Notes: generated by a model from the letters alone, not told the origin. A stretch of DNA of 64,000 bases from Halomonas huangheensis (GCF_001431725.1 NZ_CP013106.1:3596001-3660000); one strand, 5' to 3'; positions 30,937 through 40,413 are shown, numbered from the stretch's first letter. Translations and numbers: made by a program.

Positions 30937-31803
30937 ATGCGCCATACCCTGCCTGTTCTGGGCCTGATCCTTGTCACCGGACCTCTCGCTGCTACCTCAG
31001 CGCTGGCCGATACCTTCCGTTTTACGGCGATACCGGATGAGGATGAGTCACGCCTCGTCGAACGTTTCTCCAAGGTAGCCGATTATCTCGAAGGCGAGCT
31101 GGGTGTCGATGTCGAGTATGTCCCCGTCAAATCCTATGGCGCGGCCGTCACTGCGTTCCGCAACGACCAGGTGCAGCTCGCCTGGTTCGGCGGTCTGTCA
31201 GGAGTTCAGGCAAGGCGCCTTGTGCCCGGATCCGAGGCATTGGCGCAAGGTGCCGAGGATGCCGAATTCACCAGCTACTTCATCGCCAATCAGAGCACCG
31301 GGCTGGAACCCGGCGAAGAGCTTCCTGATGCGGCAGAGGACATGACCTTCACCTTCGGCGCCAAGACGTCCACGTCCGGCCGTTTAATGCCCGAGCATTA
31401 TCTGCGCCAGCGCTTCGATGAAGCGCCGGAGGGCACTTTCTCCCGCGTCGGTTTCTCTGGCGATCACTCACGCACCATCGCATTGGTCGAGGCCGGCACC
31501 TATGACATCGGCGCGGTGAATTTCAGCGTCTGGGATGCCGCCGTCGAAGAAGGACGTGTTGATACCGACAAGGTCCAGGTCATCTGGACTACGCCCAGCT
31601 ACCCGGACTACCAATGGACGCTGCGCGGTGATGCTGATGAGCGCTTCGGTGACGGCTTTACCGATCAGGTTCGCCAGGCACTGCTGGAGATGACCGATCC
31701 AGATTTGCTGGAGAGCTTCCCACGCTCCGGGTTCATTCCTGCCGACAACAGCATGTACGCTCCGATCGAGGAAGTGGCTGAGAATCTTGGCCTGATCCGC
31801 TGA
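30937..31803 (+). CDS. PhnD-family ABC transporter binding protein
   Basis: A 288-residue periplasmic protein. Its signal peptide is MRHTLPVLGLILVTG...ALA, probably cleaved before DTFRF. The mature part (AIPDEDESRLVERFSKVADYLEGELGV; AWFGGLSGVQARRLVPGS) is of the PhnD/phosphite/putative selenate binding family. The start at 30937 fits the signal peptide; the open frame extends 38 codons upstream. It overlaps the ATPase gene by 1 nt. The substrate is uncertain: some relatives next to selenium genes are annotated as selenate transporters, but no sel or phn genes are nearby. Confidence 0.82.
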   Translation: MRHTLPVLGLILVTGPLAATSALADTFRFTAIPDEDESRLVERFSKVADYLEGELGVDVEYVPVKSYGAAVTAFRNDQVQLAWFGGLSGVQARRLVPGSEALAQGAEDAEFTSYFIANQSTGLEPGEELPDAAEDMTFTFGAKTSTSGRLMPEHYLRQRFDEAPEGTFSRVGFSGDHSRTIALVEAGTYDIGAVNFSVWDAAVEEGRVDTDKVQVIWTTPSYPDYQWTLRGDADERFGDGFTDQVRQALLEMTDPDLLESFPRSGFIPADNSMYAPIEEVAENLGLIR

Positions 31804-32570
31804 TGAAATCCGAGGTGCTGGTCGAGTTTGAACGTGAGTCTCTGGGTCATGGCGATCGAATCGTCCTCAGCGACCTCAGCCTGACGCTGCGTGCCGGCGA
31901 GCGAATCGCGCTGCTCGGCGAAAGTGGCGCAGGCAAGTCCACGCTGCTTGGCGTCCTGCGCCAGCGGCTGGGCCGCCAGGCAGCCTGGTGCCCTCAGCAC
32001 CACGGTCTGGTGGGCCCGCTGTCGGTGTATCTCAATATCTACATGGCGCGTCTCGATCAGCACTCGGCATTGGCCAACCTGTGGAACCTGGCTCGCCCTC
32101 TGCCACGTGCCTGGCAAGAGGTTGCCGAGCTGTGCAAACCGCTGGGGCTCGAAGGACTGATGAAGCGTTCGGTATCGCAACTCTCCGGCGGCCAGCGCCA
32201 GCGCGTGGCGATTGGCCGCGCGCTCTACCAGCAACGTGACATTTTCCTCGGTGACGAGCCTGTGGCCAGTGTCGACCCCCACCAGGCGCTATCGCTGCTG
32301 GAACTTATCGAGCAACGCCACCAGGGTAGCGTGATCGCACTGCATCAACGCGAACTGGCACTGACACACTTCGATCGAGTATGGGGCATCGCCGAGGGCC
32401 GCATGGTCATCGACGCTCCCAGCGCCAGCCTGAGCCTCGCTGACCTCGATACGCTCTATCCCAGCGCCACCCCGTCGTTTGCTGACGCGTCTTCCATTGC
32501 CGAGCAAGAGCATGCCGGTGACCAGGATGCTCCTGAAGTCGCTCTCCCCTGTCATCGAGGACGCCAGTGA
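31803..32570 (+). CDS. PhnC-type ABC transporter ATPase
   Basis: A 255-residue ATP-binding subunit with Walker A LLGESGAGKST, signature LSGGQRQRVAIGRAL, Walker B DIFLGDEPVASVDP and H-loop IALHQRE. The order and spacing are typical of phosphonate-type importers. The C-terminal tail (about 225-255, acidic and Ser-rich) is not part of the ATPase fold. It overlaps its neighbours by 1 and 4 bp. Confidence 0.88.
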   Translation: MKSEVLVEFERESLGHGDRIVLSDLSLTLRAGERIALLGESGAGKSTLLGVLRQRLGRQAAWCPQHHGLVGPLSVYLNIYMARLDQHSALANLWNLARPLPRAWQEVAELCKPLGLEGLMKRSVSQLSGGQRQRVAIGRALYQQRDIFLGDEPVASVDPHQALSLLELIEQRHQGSVIALHQRELALTHFDRVWGIAEGRMVIDAPSASLSLADLDTLYPSATPSFADASSIAEQEHAGDQDAPEVALPCHRGRQ

Positions 32571-34078
32571 GTCTGCAACACACCGATAGTCATCCTGGAT
32601 TGTTACAAGGCAAGGGGATCGGTGCACGACTGGCTCGCCATAGTCTGACGCTGCTCGCCATTGCTCTGCTGCTTACGCCCTTCGCCGATCTGCACGTACT
32701 CAGTCGGGACCCCTGGGCGGAACTGGGGCGCATTGCTCATGGCATGTTGGTGCCGGATTTCGGCAGTGTCGATGCGCCACTCAAGGCGATCGGCCTGACC
32801 GTCGCCGTTGCTCTCTGGGGCACCCTTGCAGGTGTGGTGCTTGGCCTTCCCCTGGCGTTGGTGTTCTCGCGTTCACGTCTGGTCAGAGCCGGCTGCGCCT
32901 TCGTCCGCGCCATCCACGAGCTGTTCTGGGCGCTGCTGTTTCTACAGATTTTCGGCCTTTCAGCACTGACCGCGTTGGCAGCATTGGCCATTCCCTATGC
33001 CGGCATTTTTGCCAAGGTCTATGCCGAGATCCTTGAGAACACACCTTCTGCCGCTGGTGACGCCCTGCCACAAGGCACCGGCCGCCTGTCACGTTTCGTC
33101 TACTGCGAACTACCCCTGGCGTTCAGCCAGTTGGCAGCCTATACCCGCTACCGTTTCGAGTGCGGGCTGCGGGCCAGCGTATTGCTGGGCTTCGTCGGCC
33201 TGCCAACACTAGGTTTCCAGCTCGAAAGCGCCTTCCGTGAGGGGCGCTATTTCGAAGCCGGAGCGGTGATGTGGTTGTTCTATATCTTGATCGCCGCGCT
33301 GCCCTGGTGGGCGCATCGGCGCCTACTGATTGTACTGGCACTGGGCAGCCTGCTGTTGCTTGGCCCCTGGCCCGATATCAACGGCGCGCTGGTGTGGCGC
33401 TTCCTTTCCACCGACATCTGGCCTGCTCCTCTGTTGAATGGAGATCTGCCTGGGCTGGTTGACTGGGCGCGGGATATCCCCGAACTGCTGCCCGCCATAG
33501 GCAATACGCTACTGCTCGGGTTATTGGGGACGGCAGGCGCGCTGGTCGTTGCCATGTTGCTGTGGCCGCTGGCATCACGACACTTCGGGAATCGTTTCAG
33601 CCGTGCCGCCGGCGCAGGCCTGTTGATCTTCCTGCGCTCAACACCGGAGATGATGCTGGCATTTGTGTTTCTGCTGCTGCTCGGGCCGTCACTATTGCCG
33701 GCCTGGCTCGCCCTGGCGTTGCACAACGGTGCACTGATCGCCTTTCTGGTCGCCCAATACTCCAACACTCAGCAGCCGGGTATGCCCGATCTGCCTGCCA
33801 GTGGGCGCTTTGCCTATGAGCTATTGCCACGGGTCTATCCCAGTCTACTGGCGCTGCTCTACTATCGGGCCGAGGTGATCCTGAGGGAGAGTGCCATCCT
33901 CGGCATGCTGGGTGTCGCCACACTCGGCTATGTCATCGATGACTACTTCCAGACATTGATGTTCGATGTGGCCTTCGTGCTATTGCTGATTACCGCCACT
34001 CTCAACGTCCTTGTCGACGCACTGTCACGACGCCTGCGCCCCCGAGAAGCGACACAGGACGATCCGTGCCTGAGATAA
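32567..34078 (+). CDS. Fused double permease of the PhnD-type ABC transporter
   Basis: A 503-residue protein made of two PhnE-like permease domains in tandem, about residues 15-255 and 265-500, each with around six membrane segments. The EAA-loop regions are AEILENTPSAAGDALPQGTG in the first and AEVILRESAILGMLG in the second. The start is GTG, overlapping the ATPase stop by 4 bp. Most PhnE permeases are homodimers of one domain, so the fusion gives a built-in heterodimer. Confidence 0.85.
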   Translation: MSLQHTDSHPGLLQGKGIGARLARHSLTLLAIALLLTPFADLHVLSRDPWAELGRIAHGMLVPDFGSVDAPLKAIGLTVAVALWGTLAGVVLGLPLALVFSRSRLVRAGCAFVRAIHELFWALLFLQIFGLSALTALAALAIPYAGIFAKVYAEILENTPSAAGDALPQGTGRLSRFVYCELPLAFSQLAAYTRYRFECGLRASVLLGFVGLPTLGFQLESAFREGRYFEAGAVMWLFYILIAALPWWAHRRLLIVLALGSLLLLGPWPDINGALVWRFLSTDIWPAPLLNGDLPGLVDWARDIPELLPAIGNTLLLGLLGTAGALVVAMLLWPLASRHFGNRFSRAAGAGLLIFLRSTPEMMLAFVFLLLLGPSLLPAWLALALHNGALIAFLVAQYSNTQQPGMPDLPASGRFAYELLPRVYPSLLALLYYRAEVILRESAILGMLGVATLGYVIDDYFQTLMFDVAFVLLLITATLNVLVDALSRRLRPREATQDDPCLR

Positions 34079-34282
34079 AGAGACCGAAAAAGGGAAAGAA
34101 AAGAAGGAAGAAGTGCTATGCCCCCGATCCTGTCGACATCATCCCTGGTTCACAGATAAAAATCCGGGGGGTAGCAACCTCTGGTCGCCTGGAATCTACA
34201 GCTTACAGTTGGGTTGCTCGTTGCTCCTCGCCAGGACTGCTATTCTATGCGGCTTGCTTACCCCTGATCTCAAGGACGCTCC

Positions 34283-35140
34283 GTGCCACTTCGTGACCTG
34301 CTGCCAGGCCTGTTCGCCATTGCCCTCTGGGCGCTGAACATTATCGTCATCAAGGTTGGTGTCACCGAGATGCCGCCGCTGCTGTTGACGACCCTGCGCT
34401 TCACGCTGGTCGCTCTGCTGTTGGTGCCCTTCTATCCGGTATCACGCCACCAACTGCCGTTTCTGCTGTTGCTGTCGTTGACCTTTGGTGCCATGCATTT
34501 CGCGCTGATGATCATTGGCCTGGAACAGGCGGAAGCCGGTACCGGCGCTCTGCTGGTGCAGATGGGCACGCCCTTTGCCACTCTGCTGGCGGTGATCTTT
34601 CTCCGCGAACGTATGGGGCTCAAGCGCCTGGTGGGCCTGCTGTTGTCCTTCTCGGGAATCATCGTGCTCGCGGGGGGACCATCATTGCCGGCTCCTCTCC
34701 CTACCACCTTATTGTTGACCAGTGCGCTGGGCTGGGCCATCTCGCAACTGCTGATCAAGCGCGGACCCAATATCGCCCCCATGGCATTGGCTGGTTGGGT
34801 GGCATTGTTTACCGTGCCTCAGGTGGCACTGGGCTCCTGGTGGTTCGAGGACCACCAGTGGCAGATCATTCAGCAAGCAGGGGTGAAGGGCTGGGGTGCA
34901 GTGGTCTACACCGCAGTGATGTCATCGATTGTCGCCTACGGACTGTGGTTCAGTCTGTTGCGCCGTCACGATGTCAATCGTGTCGTTCCCATGACACTAC
35001 TGGTACCAGTGCTGGCGGTGATACTCGGCATCCTGCTGCTCGGCGACAGCACCGATATCTACAAACTCGGCGGCGGTGGTCTGGTCGTCGCAGGCGTCGG
35101 CTTGATCGTGATTCGCTGGCGCCGCCGACGCCTAGTGTGA
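34283..35140 (+). CDS. EamA/DMT-family transporter
   Basis: A 285-residue inner-membrane protein with about ten hydrophobic segments in two EamA repeats (about 5-135 and 145-280); motifs ALWALNIIVIKVG and LGWAISQLLIKRGPNIAPMA. The start is GTG with AAGGA upstream. It is monocistronic; the 204-bp region before it contains a purine-rich tract (34079-34115) and one GTAAGC-type fragment. These exporters usually handle amino acids or metabolites; the substrate is unknown. Confidence 0.87.
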   Translation: MPLRDLLPGLFAIALWALNIIVIKVGVTEMPPLLLTTLRFTLVALLLVPFYPVSRHQLPFLLLLSLTFGAMHFALMIIGLEQAEAGTGALLVQMGTPFATLLAVIFLRERMGLKRLVGLLLSFSGIIVLAGGPSLPAPLPTTLLLTSALGWAISQLLIKRGPNIAPMALAGWVALFTVPQVALGSWWFEDHQWQIIQQAGVKGWGAVVYTAVMSSIVAYGLWFSLLRRHDVNRVVPMTLLVPVLAVILGILLLGDSTDIYKLGGGGLVVAGVGLIVIRWRRRRLV

Positions 35141-35154
35141 ACGCAGCTCGTAGC

Positions 35155-35697
35155 TTACCCACACTGCCCATTACTACCCGGCCAGCTGACACAGTCCCCC
35201 ACCCGAACACCGAGCTTCTCCAGCGTGCCGGCGTTGACCTCCAGCGCTGCATGATAGGCCTGCGCAGGTTGAGTCGCCGGGCAACTGGACGCCTCAACCT
35301 TACAGGGTTGCATCTGCTGGATATCGACAATACGCCCATCTGCACCGATAAAGGCGATGTCCAGCGGGATCAAGGTGCGATACATCCAGAATCCGTTTTC
35401 CACTCCCAGCGGCGCGTCGTACAGAAACAGCATGCCATGATCCGCCGGCATTGATTCGCGTTCCATCAAGCCGAAGTTACGCTCCTGGGGATCATCCGCG
35501 ATCTCGACATCGAAGCGGGTTGGACCCTGTTCGCCGTGAATCACCAGGGGAGCGGTCTGACTCGGCGATGCCGAGGCTGAGGCCGTACGCCACACTGTCG
35601 CCAACGGCGTAATCACCAATGGTGACAGGGCTAGCGGTGACAGGGCCAGCGGTGACAGGCAAAGTGTCTTGAGCAGTCGTCGACGACTCATTGTCAT
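35155..35697 (-). CDS. DUF192 secreted protein with tandemly repeated signal peptide
   Basis: A 180-residue DUF192 (YraQ/ACR-type) protein. The N-terminus MTMSRRRLLKTL has a twin-arginine-like motif, and the hydrophobic core is built from repeats (LSPLALSPLALSPLVITPLA) encoded by 15-bp DNA repeats. The DUF192 domain (about 50-180) has ERNFGLMERESMP, GMLFLYD and WMYRTLIPLDIAFIG. The ATG 35697 has AGGAG 8 nt upstream and follows the modC stop by 2 nt, so it is co-expressed with the molybdate transporter. Function unknown. Confidence 0.85.
   Translation of the reverse strand: MTMSRRRLLKTLCLSPLALSPLALSPLVITPLATVWRTASASASPSQTAPLVIHGEQGPTRFDVEIADDPQERNFGLMERESMPADHGMLFLYDAPLGVENGFWMYRTLIPLDIAFIGADGRIVDIQQMQPCKVEASSCPATQPAQAYHAALEVNAGTLEKLGVRVGDCVSWPGSNGQCG
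35621..35665. repeat. 15-bp tandem repeats in the DUF192 signal sequence
   Basis: Three units starting GGTGACAGG at 35621, 35636 and 35651 (15-bp period), with a degenerate unit before. Being in frame, they add or remove five-residue LSPLA steps in the hydrophobic core. Confidence 0.85.
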
Positions 35698-35699
35698 GA

Positions 35700-36824
35700 T
35701 CAAATCTCCTGGTGGGGAATCGCGTCCTGCGACGCCGTTCCCATGATATGAATACCCGCCGCAAGCAGCGATACTTCCACTTGCTGATGACGCTCCAGCC
35801 CACCACGCCGCACGACATGCGTGGCGATATCGAAGCGCATGGTCTGACTCTCGTGCGCAAAGGCCAGCGTCATGCTGCTCATGCCGCCCAACACCACCAA
35901 CTGCTCGATACGCGCGTGAACACGGTTCTCGTAGTGCCCCCGGGATGATTGCTCGGAGCGCTGCAATACAATATCCGACTCCGGAAGATACCAGCTCAGT
36001 CGATCACCCTCGGCGTAGTCCGCCAGCCCCTCGGCAACCTCCAGTTGCCACTCGCCCCACGCCAGGCGCCGCCCCTCCGGGGTATCCACCACATGGCCGC
36101 TGAACACATTGGGACGATCGATCAGTCGGGCTACCTCGGCACTGGCTGGGCGCCGGAAGATCTCGCCTGGTGCTCCCTGCTGCAATGAGCGTCCGCCATG
36201 CAACACACAGATGCGATCGGCAAGTGCACTGGCCTCATTGAGGTCATGGGTGACCATGATAATGGGAATGTTGAGACGCTCACGCAACAGAGCCAGTTCG
36301 CACTGCAGACGACGGCGCGTCACCTGGTCCACCGCGGAGAATGGCTCGTCGAGCAGCAATGCCTGGGGTTCACGGGCCAGGGCTCGTGCCAGCGCCACGC
36401 GCTGACGCTGGCCTCCGGAAAGCTGATGCGGATAACGTCGCTCGAAGCCCTCGAGGTGCACCAGCGTCAGCCAGTCTTCAGCACGCTGGTGACGCTGATC
36501 GCGCGGCAGGTGGCCCAGTGCCGTGGCGATATTGTCGCGTGCGTTGAGATGCGGAAACAGCGCATAGTCCTGAAAGACCATGCCGACACGCCTCCGCTGT
36601 GGCGACCAGCAGTGACTGCCTGCCGCATACCACAGCTCATCCCCACAGCGGATCGAGCCTGCCTCAGGCCGATAGAGTCCGGCGATGCTACGCAGCAGGG
36701 TGGTCTTGCCACTGCCGGAGGGGCCAACCAGTGCCAGCAATTCTCCGGGCCCACAGCTGAAGGTCGCGGCCAGCGGAATCGGTGCCGACTGCGTCAGGCT
36801 CACCTGTAGCGTATTGGTTGCCAT
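35700..36824 (-). CDS. modC: Molybdate ABC transporter ATPase ModC
   Basis: A 374-residue ATPase with Walker A LVGPSGSGKTTLLRSIAGL, signature LSGGQRQRVALARALA and Walker B ALLLDEPFSAVD. The C-terminal region (about 235-374: WYLPESDIVLQRSEQ, NRVHARIEQLVVLG) is the ModC-type MOP/TOBE regulatory domain. Its start overlaps the modB stop by 1 nt. Third gene of the GntR-modA-modB-modC-DUF192 unit. Confidence 0.93.
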   Translation of the reverse strand: MATNTLQVSLTQSAPIPLAATFSCGPGELLALVGPSGSGKTTLLRSIAGLYRPEAGSIRCGDELWYAAGSHCWSPQRRRVGMVFQDYALFPHLNARDNIATALGHLPRDQRHQRAEDWLTLVHLEGFERRYPHQLSGGQRQRVALARALAREPQALLLDEPFSAVDQVTRRRLQCELALLRERLNIPIIMVTHDLNEASALADRICVLHGGRSLQQGAPGEIFRRPASAEVARLIDRPNVFSGHVVDTPEGRRLAWGEWQLEVAEGLADYAEGDRLSWYLPESDIVLQRSEQSSRGHYENRVHARIEQLVVLGGMSSMTLAFAHESQTMRFDIATHVVRRGGLERHQQVEVSLLAAGIHIMGTASQDAIPHQEI

Positions 36825-37495
36825 CAGACGTGCCTCTTCCAGCGTTGTCGTGCCGCCAGACCATAGACCACACCAATAGTCAGGAAAGACACCAGCAGCA
36901 GCATCGCCGACATGATGCCCGCGCCACTTTCATCGAAGGCCTGCATGCGATCGTAGATGGAAATTGCCAGGGTTCGGGTCTCACCGTCGATGGAGCCGCC
37001 CACCATCAGGATGACGCCGAACTCGCCAAGAGTGTGGGCAAAAGTCAGCGCCAGCGCAGAGATGATGCCAGGAAGAGCCAGGGGCAGCTCGATGCGCCAT
37101 AGCGTCTGCCAGTGCGAGAGTCCGGAACACCAGGCGGCCTCGCGCAAATGAGCCGGGACCGCCTCGAAAGCGCGCTGTACTGGCTGAACCGCGAACGGCA
37201 GATTGACCACCAGAGATGCCAGCAGGATACCGCTGAAGCTGAAGTTGAGACTGCTGCCGAACAGCTGCTGCCATGCTGCGCCCAGTGGCGCATCACTACT
37301 GAAGCCCTGCATCAGATAGAAGCCCAGTACCGTCGGCGGCATAACCAGCGGTAAAGCCACCAGTGCTTCAGGAAGCACCTTCCAGCGCCCCTTCGCCTGG
37401 GCCAGGCGACGCCCCAACAGGACACCCAGCGGCACCAGCAACACACTGGTCAGCAGGGCCAACTTGAGGGAAACAAACAGCGCCGCTCCATCCAT
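36824..37495 (-). CDS. modB: Molybdate ABC transporter permease ModB
   Basis: A 223-residue permease with five to six membrane segments and ModB motifs LPLVMPPTVLGFYLM and ALPLALPGIISALALTFAHTLGEFGV. It lies 10 bp after modA and overlaps modC by 1 nt. It forms the membrane channel with ModC as ATPase. Confidence 0.93.
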   Translation of the reverse strand: MDGAALFVSLKLALLTSVLLVPLGVLLGRRLAQAKGRWKVLPEALVALPLVMPPTVLGFYLMQGFSSDAPLGAAWQQLFGSSLNFSFSGILLASLVVNLPFAVQPVQRAFEAVPAHLREAAWCSGLSHWQTLWRIELPLALPGIISALALTFAHTLGEFGVILMVGGSIDGETRTLAISIYDRMQAFDESGAGIMSAMLLLVSFLTIGVVYGLAARQRWKRHV

Positions 37496-37505
37496 GGCAG
37501 GGCGC

Positions 37506-38315
37506 CTACGGGGTATCGGGTATCGAGAAACCGAAGCGGTTCAGAATCTCTCCCGCCTCAGGTGACTGCATGAAGTCGAAGAAAGACCTCGCCCCCTCTC
37601 CGGCATCCTTGACCAGTACCATCCTCTGCACCAGCGGCGCATGCCACTGTTCGGGAATCAGACGCCAGGCGGCACGCTCCTCGAGTTCGGGCGCGGTTAC
37701 CAGCGAATAGGCCGAGAAGCCGCCAATCGCCTCCGCTGACAGGGAAAACTGCGCTGCCTGAGCAACATTCTCACCCACGATGCGCAGGTCCTGACTGTCC
37801 TGCCACAGCCCTTCCCGCTCAAGTACCTCACGGGCCGCCATGCCATAGGGAGCATGCTCGGGGTTGGCCAACGCAAAGCGTTGACGCGTGCCACTCTTCT
37901 GTGCCTGAGCGATGGCCTGACGCACCGCCTGTAGCGGGTCGCCCTCATCGGGCAACGGGTGCTCTTTTGATTGCAGCCACACCAACCGACCCAACGCATA
38001 GGTCAGGCCTTCGCCATCACTCAGCCCCTGCTGCTCCAGAGTACGCGCGCGGGCTTCATCGGCGGACAGGAAAATCTCGAAGGGGGCGCCCTGCTGAATC
38101 TGGCGCAGCAAGTTGCCGGAGGCGCCGAAGGTCACCCGAACGTCATCGTCGTGCTCAGCTTCGAAGCGCTCGACCAGCTCGGGCATGGCAAACTGCAGCG
38201 ACGAAGCCGCGGCGACGGTAATGGTCTCGGCATGCGCCGCTACGCTTGCAGACAAGGTCATCGCCAGCAACAACGGAGCCTGGAACAACGGAGCCTGGAA
38301 CAGCTTTCGCATCAT
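37506..38315 (-). CDS. modA: Molybdate-binding periplasmic protein ModA
   Basis: A 269-residue type II binding protein. The signal peptide MMRKLFQAPLFQAPLLLAMT...AHA contains an in-frame FQAPL duplication encoded by two exact 15-bp repeats (38269-38298). The mature part starts ETITVAAASSLQFAMPEL and has RVTFGASGNLLRQIQQGAPFEIFLSAD, the oxyanion-binding segments of ModA. The start is the double ATG at 38315/38312; the longer open frame is not family-like. It lies 28 bp after the gntR stop. Confidence 0.92.
   Translation of the reverse strand: MMRKLFQAPLFQAPLLLAMTLSASVAAHAETITVAAASSLQFAMPELVERFEAEHDDDVRVTFGASGNLLRQIQQGAPFEIFLSADEARARTLEQQGLSDGEGLTYALGRLVWLQSKEHPLPDEGDPLQAVRQAIAQAQKSGTRQRFALANPEHAPYGMAAREVLEREGLWQDSQDLRIVGENVAQAAQFSLSAEAIGGFSAYSLVTAPELEERAAWRLIPEQWHAPLVQRMVLVKDAGEGARSFFDFMQSPEAGEILNRFGFSIPDTP
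38269..38298. repeat. Two exact 15-bp repeats in the modA signal sequence
   Basis: AACAACGGAGCCTGG occurs twice head to tail (38269-38283 and 38284-38298), duplicating five residues (FQAPL) of the signal peptide in frame. Confidence 0.9.
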
Positions 38316-38343
38316 GGTTGACACGCCTTGGTGAAATCGGATG

Positions 38344-39069
38344 TCAGGCCCGGCTGCCGGACAGAATCGCCTTGAGATCGATGCTGCTCTCACGTGGCCC
38401 CAGATCCAGCAGCCCCTGCAGGCTGGACAGATGGTTTTCGATATCGGCACGTGCTGCATCACCATCGCCGCTACGCAGATGCTTGATCAAGGTAGGATGA
38501 TCGCCTTCGAGATAACAACTGCCCAGTCCCTGACGCTTGTAGAGAGCAATGACGATCGAAGTGCGCAGTATCAGATCGGTCAGCATCGCGCCGAGAACAC
38601 GGTTGGGCGAGTGTTCGGCCAGCAGATGATGGAAGGCCAGCGAGTGCTCGATACGCGTCGGTTCGTCACTGGCGAGAAAGGCCTCGCGCTCACGCTCGGC
38701 ACGATCCTCCAGTTGCACCAGCACCCGATCTTCCAGGCGCCCGGCGGTCAGCGCCGCCACCTCGCCCTCGACCAGGTTGCGTGCAGCAAAGGTTTCCCGC
38801 GTCTCGTCCACATCCGGAGCCCGTACCCGCGCTACCTGGTTGGGGCGCTGATCGACCACATGCTCCGAGGCCAGGCGTGTCAGCGCCTTGCGCACCACCG
38901 AACGGCTCACGCCAAACACCTCGCCGAGCGTCACTTCCGGCAGCCGCGAGCCCGGCGGCAAGCGCTGCATCAACACGGCTCGCCTGACCTGGCGGACGAT
39001 ATCGCCATCACTGACACGTCCTCCGGCGCCAATTTCTGCCATCACTTCCTGCTGCCAGGTGCTGCTCAT
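38344..39069 (-). CDS. GntR/FadR-family regulator heading the molybdate operon
   Basis: A 241-residue regulator: winged HTH (about 20-85: LPPGSRLPEVTLGEVFGVSRSVVRKALTRLA) and an FCD ligand domain (about 95-220; EHSLAFHHLLAE, DHPTLIKHLRSGD) with the histidines that usually bind a metal. It lies 28 bp upstream of modA on the same strand, so it is probably co-transcribed. There is no ModE in the window. The TGTATACA site about 80 bp upstream (39150-39157) is a candidate autoregulatory operator. FCD regulators generally sense organic acids, so its link to molybdate is unexplained. Confidence 0.87.
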   Translation of the reverse strand: MSSTWQQEVMAEIGAGGRVSDGDIVRQVRRAVLMQRLPPGSRLPEVTLGEVFGVSRSVVRKALTRLASEHVVDQRPNQVARVRAPDVDETRETFAARNLVEGEVAALTAGRLEDRVLVQLEDRAEREREAFLASDEPTRIEHSLAFHHLLAEHSPNRVLGAMLTDLILRTSIVIALYKRQGLGSCYLEGDHPTLIKHLRSGDGDAARADIENHLSSLQGLLDLGPRESSIDLKAILSGSRA

Positions 39070-39149
39070 TGTCTACTCGCCTTTATTCACTTGGCCAATC
39101 AATGACCTTCGCACGTTTTCGTCAATTGCACCACAGAATCCAATTAACG

Positions 39150-39157
39150 TGTATACA
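39150..39157. promoter_or_regulatory. GntR-type TGTATACA site upstream of the mod operon
   Basis: The palindrome TGTATACA matches the GT-n-n-AC core of FadR-subfamily operators and lies 80 bp before the gntR start. Short, so only suggestive. Confidence 0.4.
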
Positions 39158-39234
39158 ACTGTCGAGGGGCGTGCAGTGAATCATGATCCATGACAACAGT
39201 CAGCGGCGAGAAAATGGCGACGGATACCCCTTTA

Positions 39235-40413
39235 TCAGTAGCTCAGGCAACGCACCGCCTGCTCGACACCTCGCAGTTCAGCCAATCCCTTGAGGCGGCC
39301 GTAGAGCGGATAACCGGGCACCGTGTTGCGCTGCTGGTCGTCGAGAATATGATGGCCGTGATCGGGCCTCAGCGGTAAACGCGCGCCGCCTTCCTGCTCA
39401 CGCCTGCGCTCCTCGGCGACCAGTGCCTGAATCACAGCGACCATATCCACGTCACCTGCAAGGTGCGCCGCTTCATGGAAAGAGCGCGGATCAGGTTGCT
39501 CGCGCTGCGTGGCTCGCAGGTGCACGAAGTGGATATACGGCCCGAAGTTCTGCGCCATCGCCACCAGGTCGTTATCGGCGTTGACACCGTAGGACCCCGT
39601 ACACAGCGTGAGTCCATTGGCCGTCGATGGCACGGCGTCGAGAATCCAGCGCGCATCCTGCTCTCCAGACACGACTCTGGGCAAGCCAAGCAATGGACGC
39701 GGCGGGTCATCAGGGTGAATCGCCATGCGTACCCCGACCTCCTCGGCTACCGGGATTACCGCACGCAGGAAATAGCCCAGATTGTCACGCAGTCGCTCGG
39801 CATCGATCTCGGCATATTCCGCGATGACCTCGCGGAAACGCGCCAGGGTGTAATGCTCTTCGGCGCCAGGCAGTCCGGCGATGATAGTGTTCACCAACCG
39901 CTCGCGTCCGGCCTGATCCAAAGCATCAAGCCAGCCTCGCGCCTCATGCTTCTCGGCCTCGGAGTACTCCTGTTCAGCACCGGTTCTCGCCAGCAGGTAG
40001 AGATCAAAAGCGGCGAAAGCCGTTTGATCGAAGCGCAGCGCGGTCCCGCCATCAGGCAGAGGCCATGCAAGGTCGGTGCGTGTCCAATCGAGCACCGGCA
40101 TGAAGTTGTAGCAGACGACATCGATACCACAGAGCGCAAGGTTGCGCAGCGTCTGCTGATAGTTGCCAATCCAGACATCACGAGCGGCGCGCGCCTGCTT
40201 GATGTCCTCATGCACCGGTACGCTTTCCACCACTGACCAACGCAACCCTGCCGCTTCGATCATCCGCTGGCGAGCCTGAATGGCCTCCAGCGGCCAGACG
40301 TCCCCATTGGGAATATCGTGGAGTGCAGTAACGATCCCGGTGGCACCGGTCTGCCGAATTTCTGCCAGTGAAATGGGGTCATCAGGGCCGAACCATCGCC
40401 AGGTGTGTTCCAT
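39235..40413 (-). CDS. uxuA: D-mannonate dehydratase UxuA
   Basis: A 392-residue TIM-barrel enzyme converting D-mannonate to 2-keto-3-deoxygluconate (KDG). It begins [21 protein letters not shown] and has [25 protein letters not shown] and [15 protein letters not shown], the metal and substrate regions of UxuA. The start at 40413 fits the family; upstream frame is spurious. It is the last gene of the uxuB/TRAP/gulonate operon, which also contains the unrelated ManD dehydratase for the same reaction. Confidence 0.94.
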   Translation of the reverse strand: MEHTWRWFGPDDPISLAEIRQTGATGIVTALHDIPNGDVWPLEAIQARQRMIEAAGLRWSVVESVPVHEDIKQARAARDVWIGNYQQTLRNLALCGIDVVCYNFMPVLDWTRTDLAWPLPDGGTALRFDQTAFAAFDLYLLARTGAEQEYSEAEKHEARGWLDALDQAGRERLVNTIIAGLPGAEEHYTLARFREVIAEYAEIDAERLRDNLGYFLRAVIPVAEEVGVRMAIHPDDPPRPLLGLPRVVSGEQDARWILDAVPSTANGLTLCTGSYGVNADNDLVAMAQNFGPYIHFVHLRATQREQPDPRSFHEAAHLAGDVDMVAVIQALVAEERRREQEGGARLPLRPDHGHHILDDQQRNTVPGYPLYGRLKGLAELRGVEQAVRCLSY

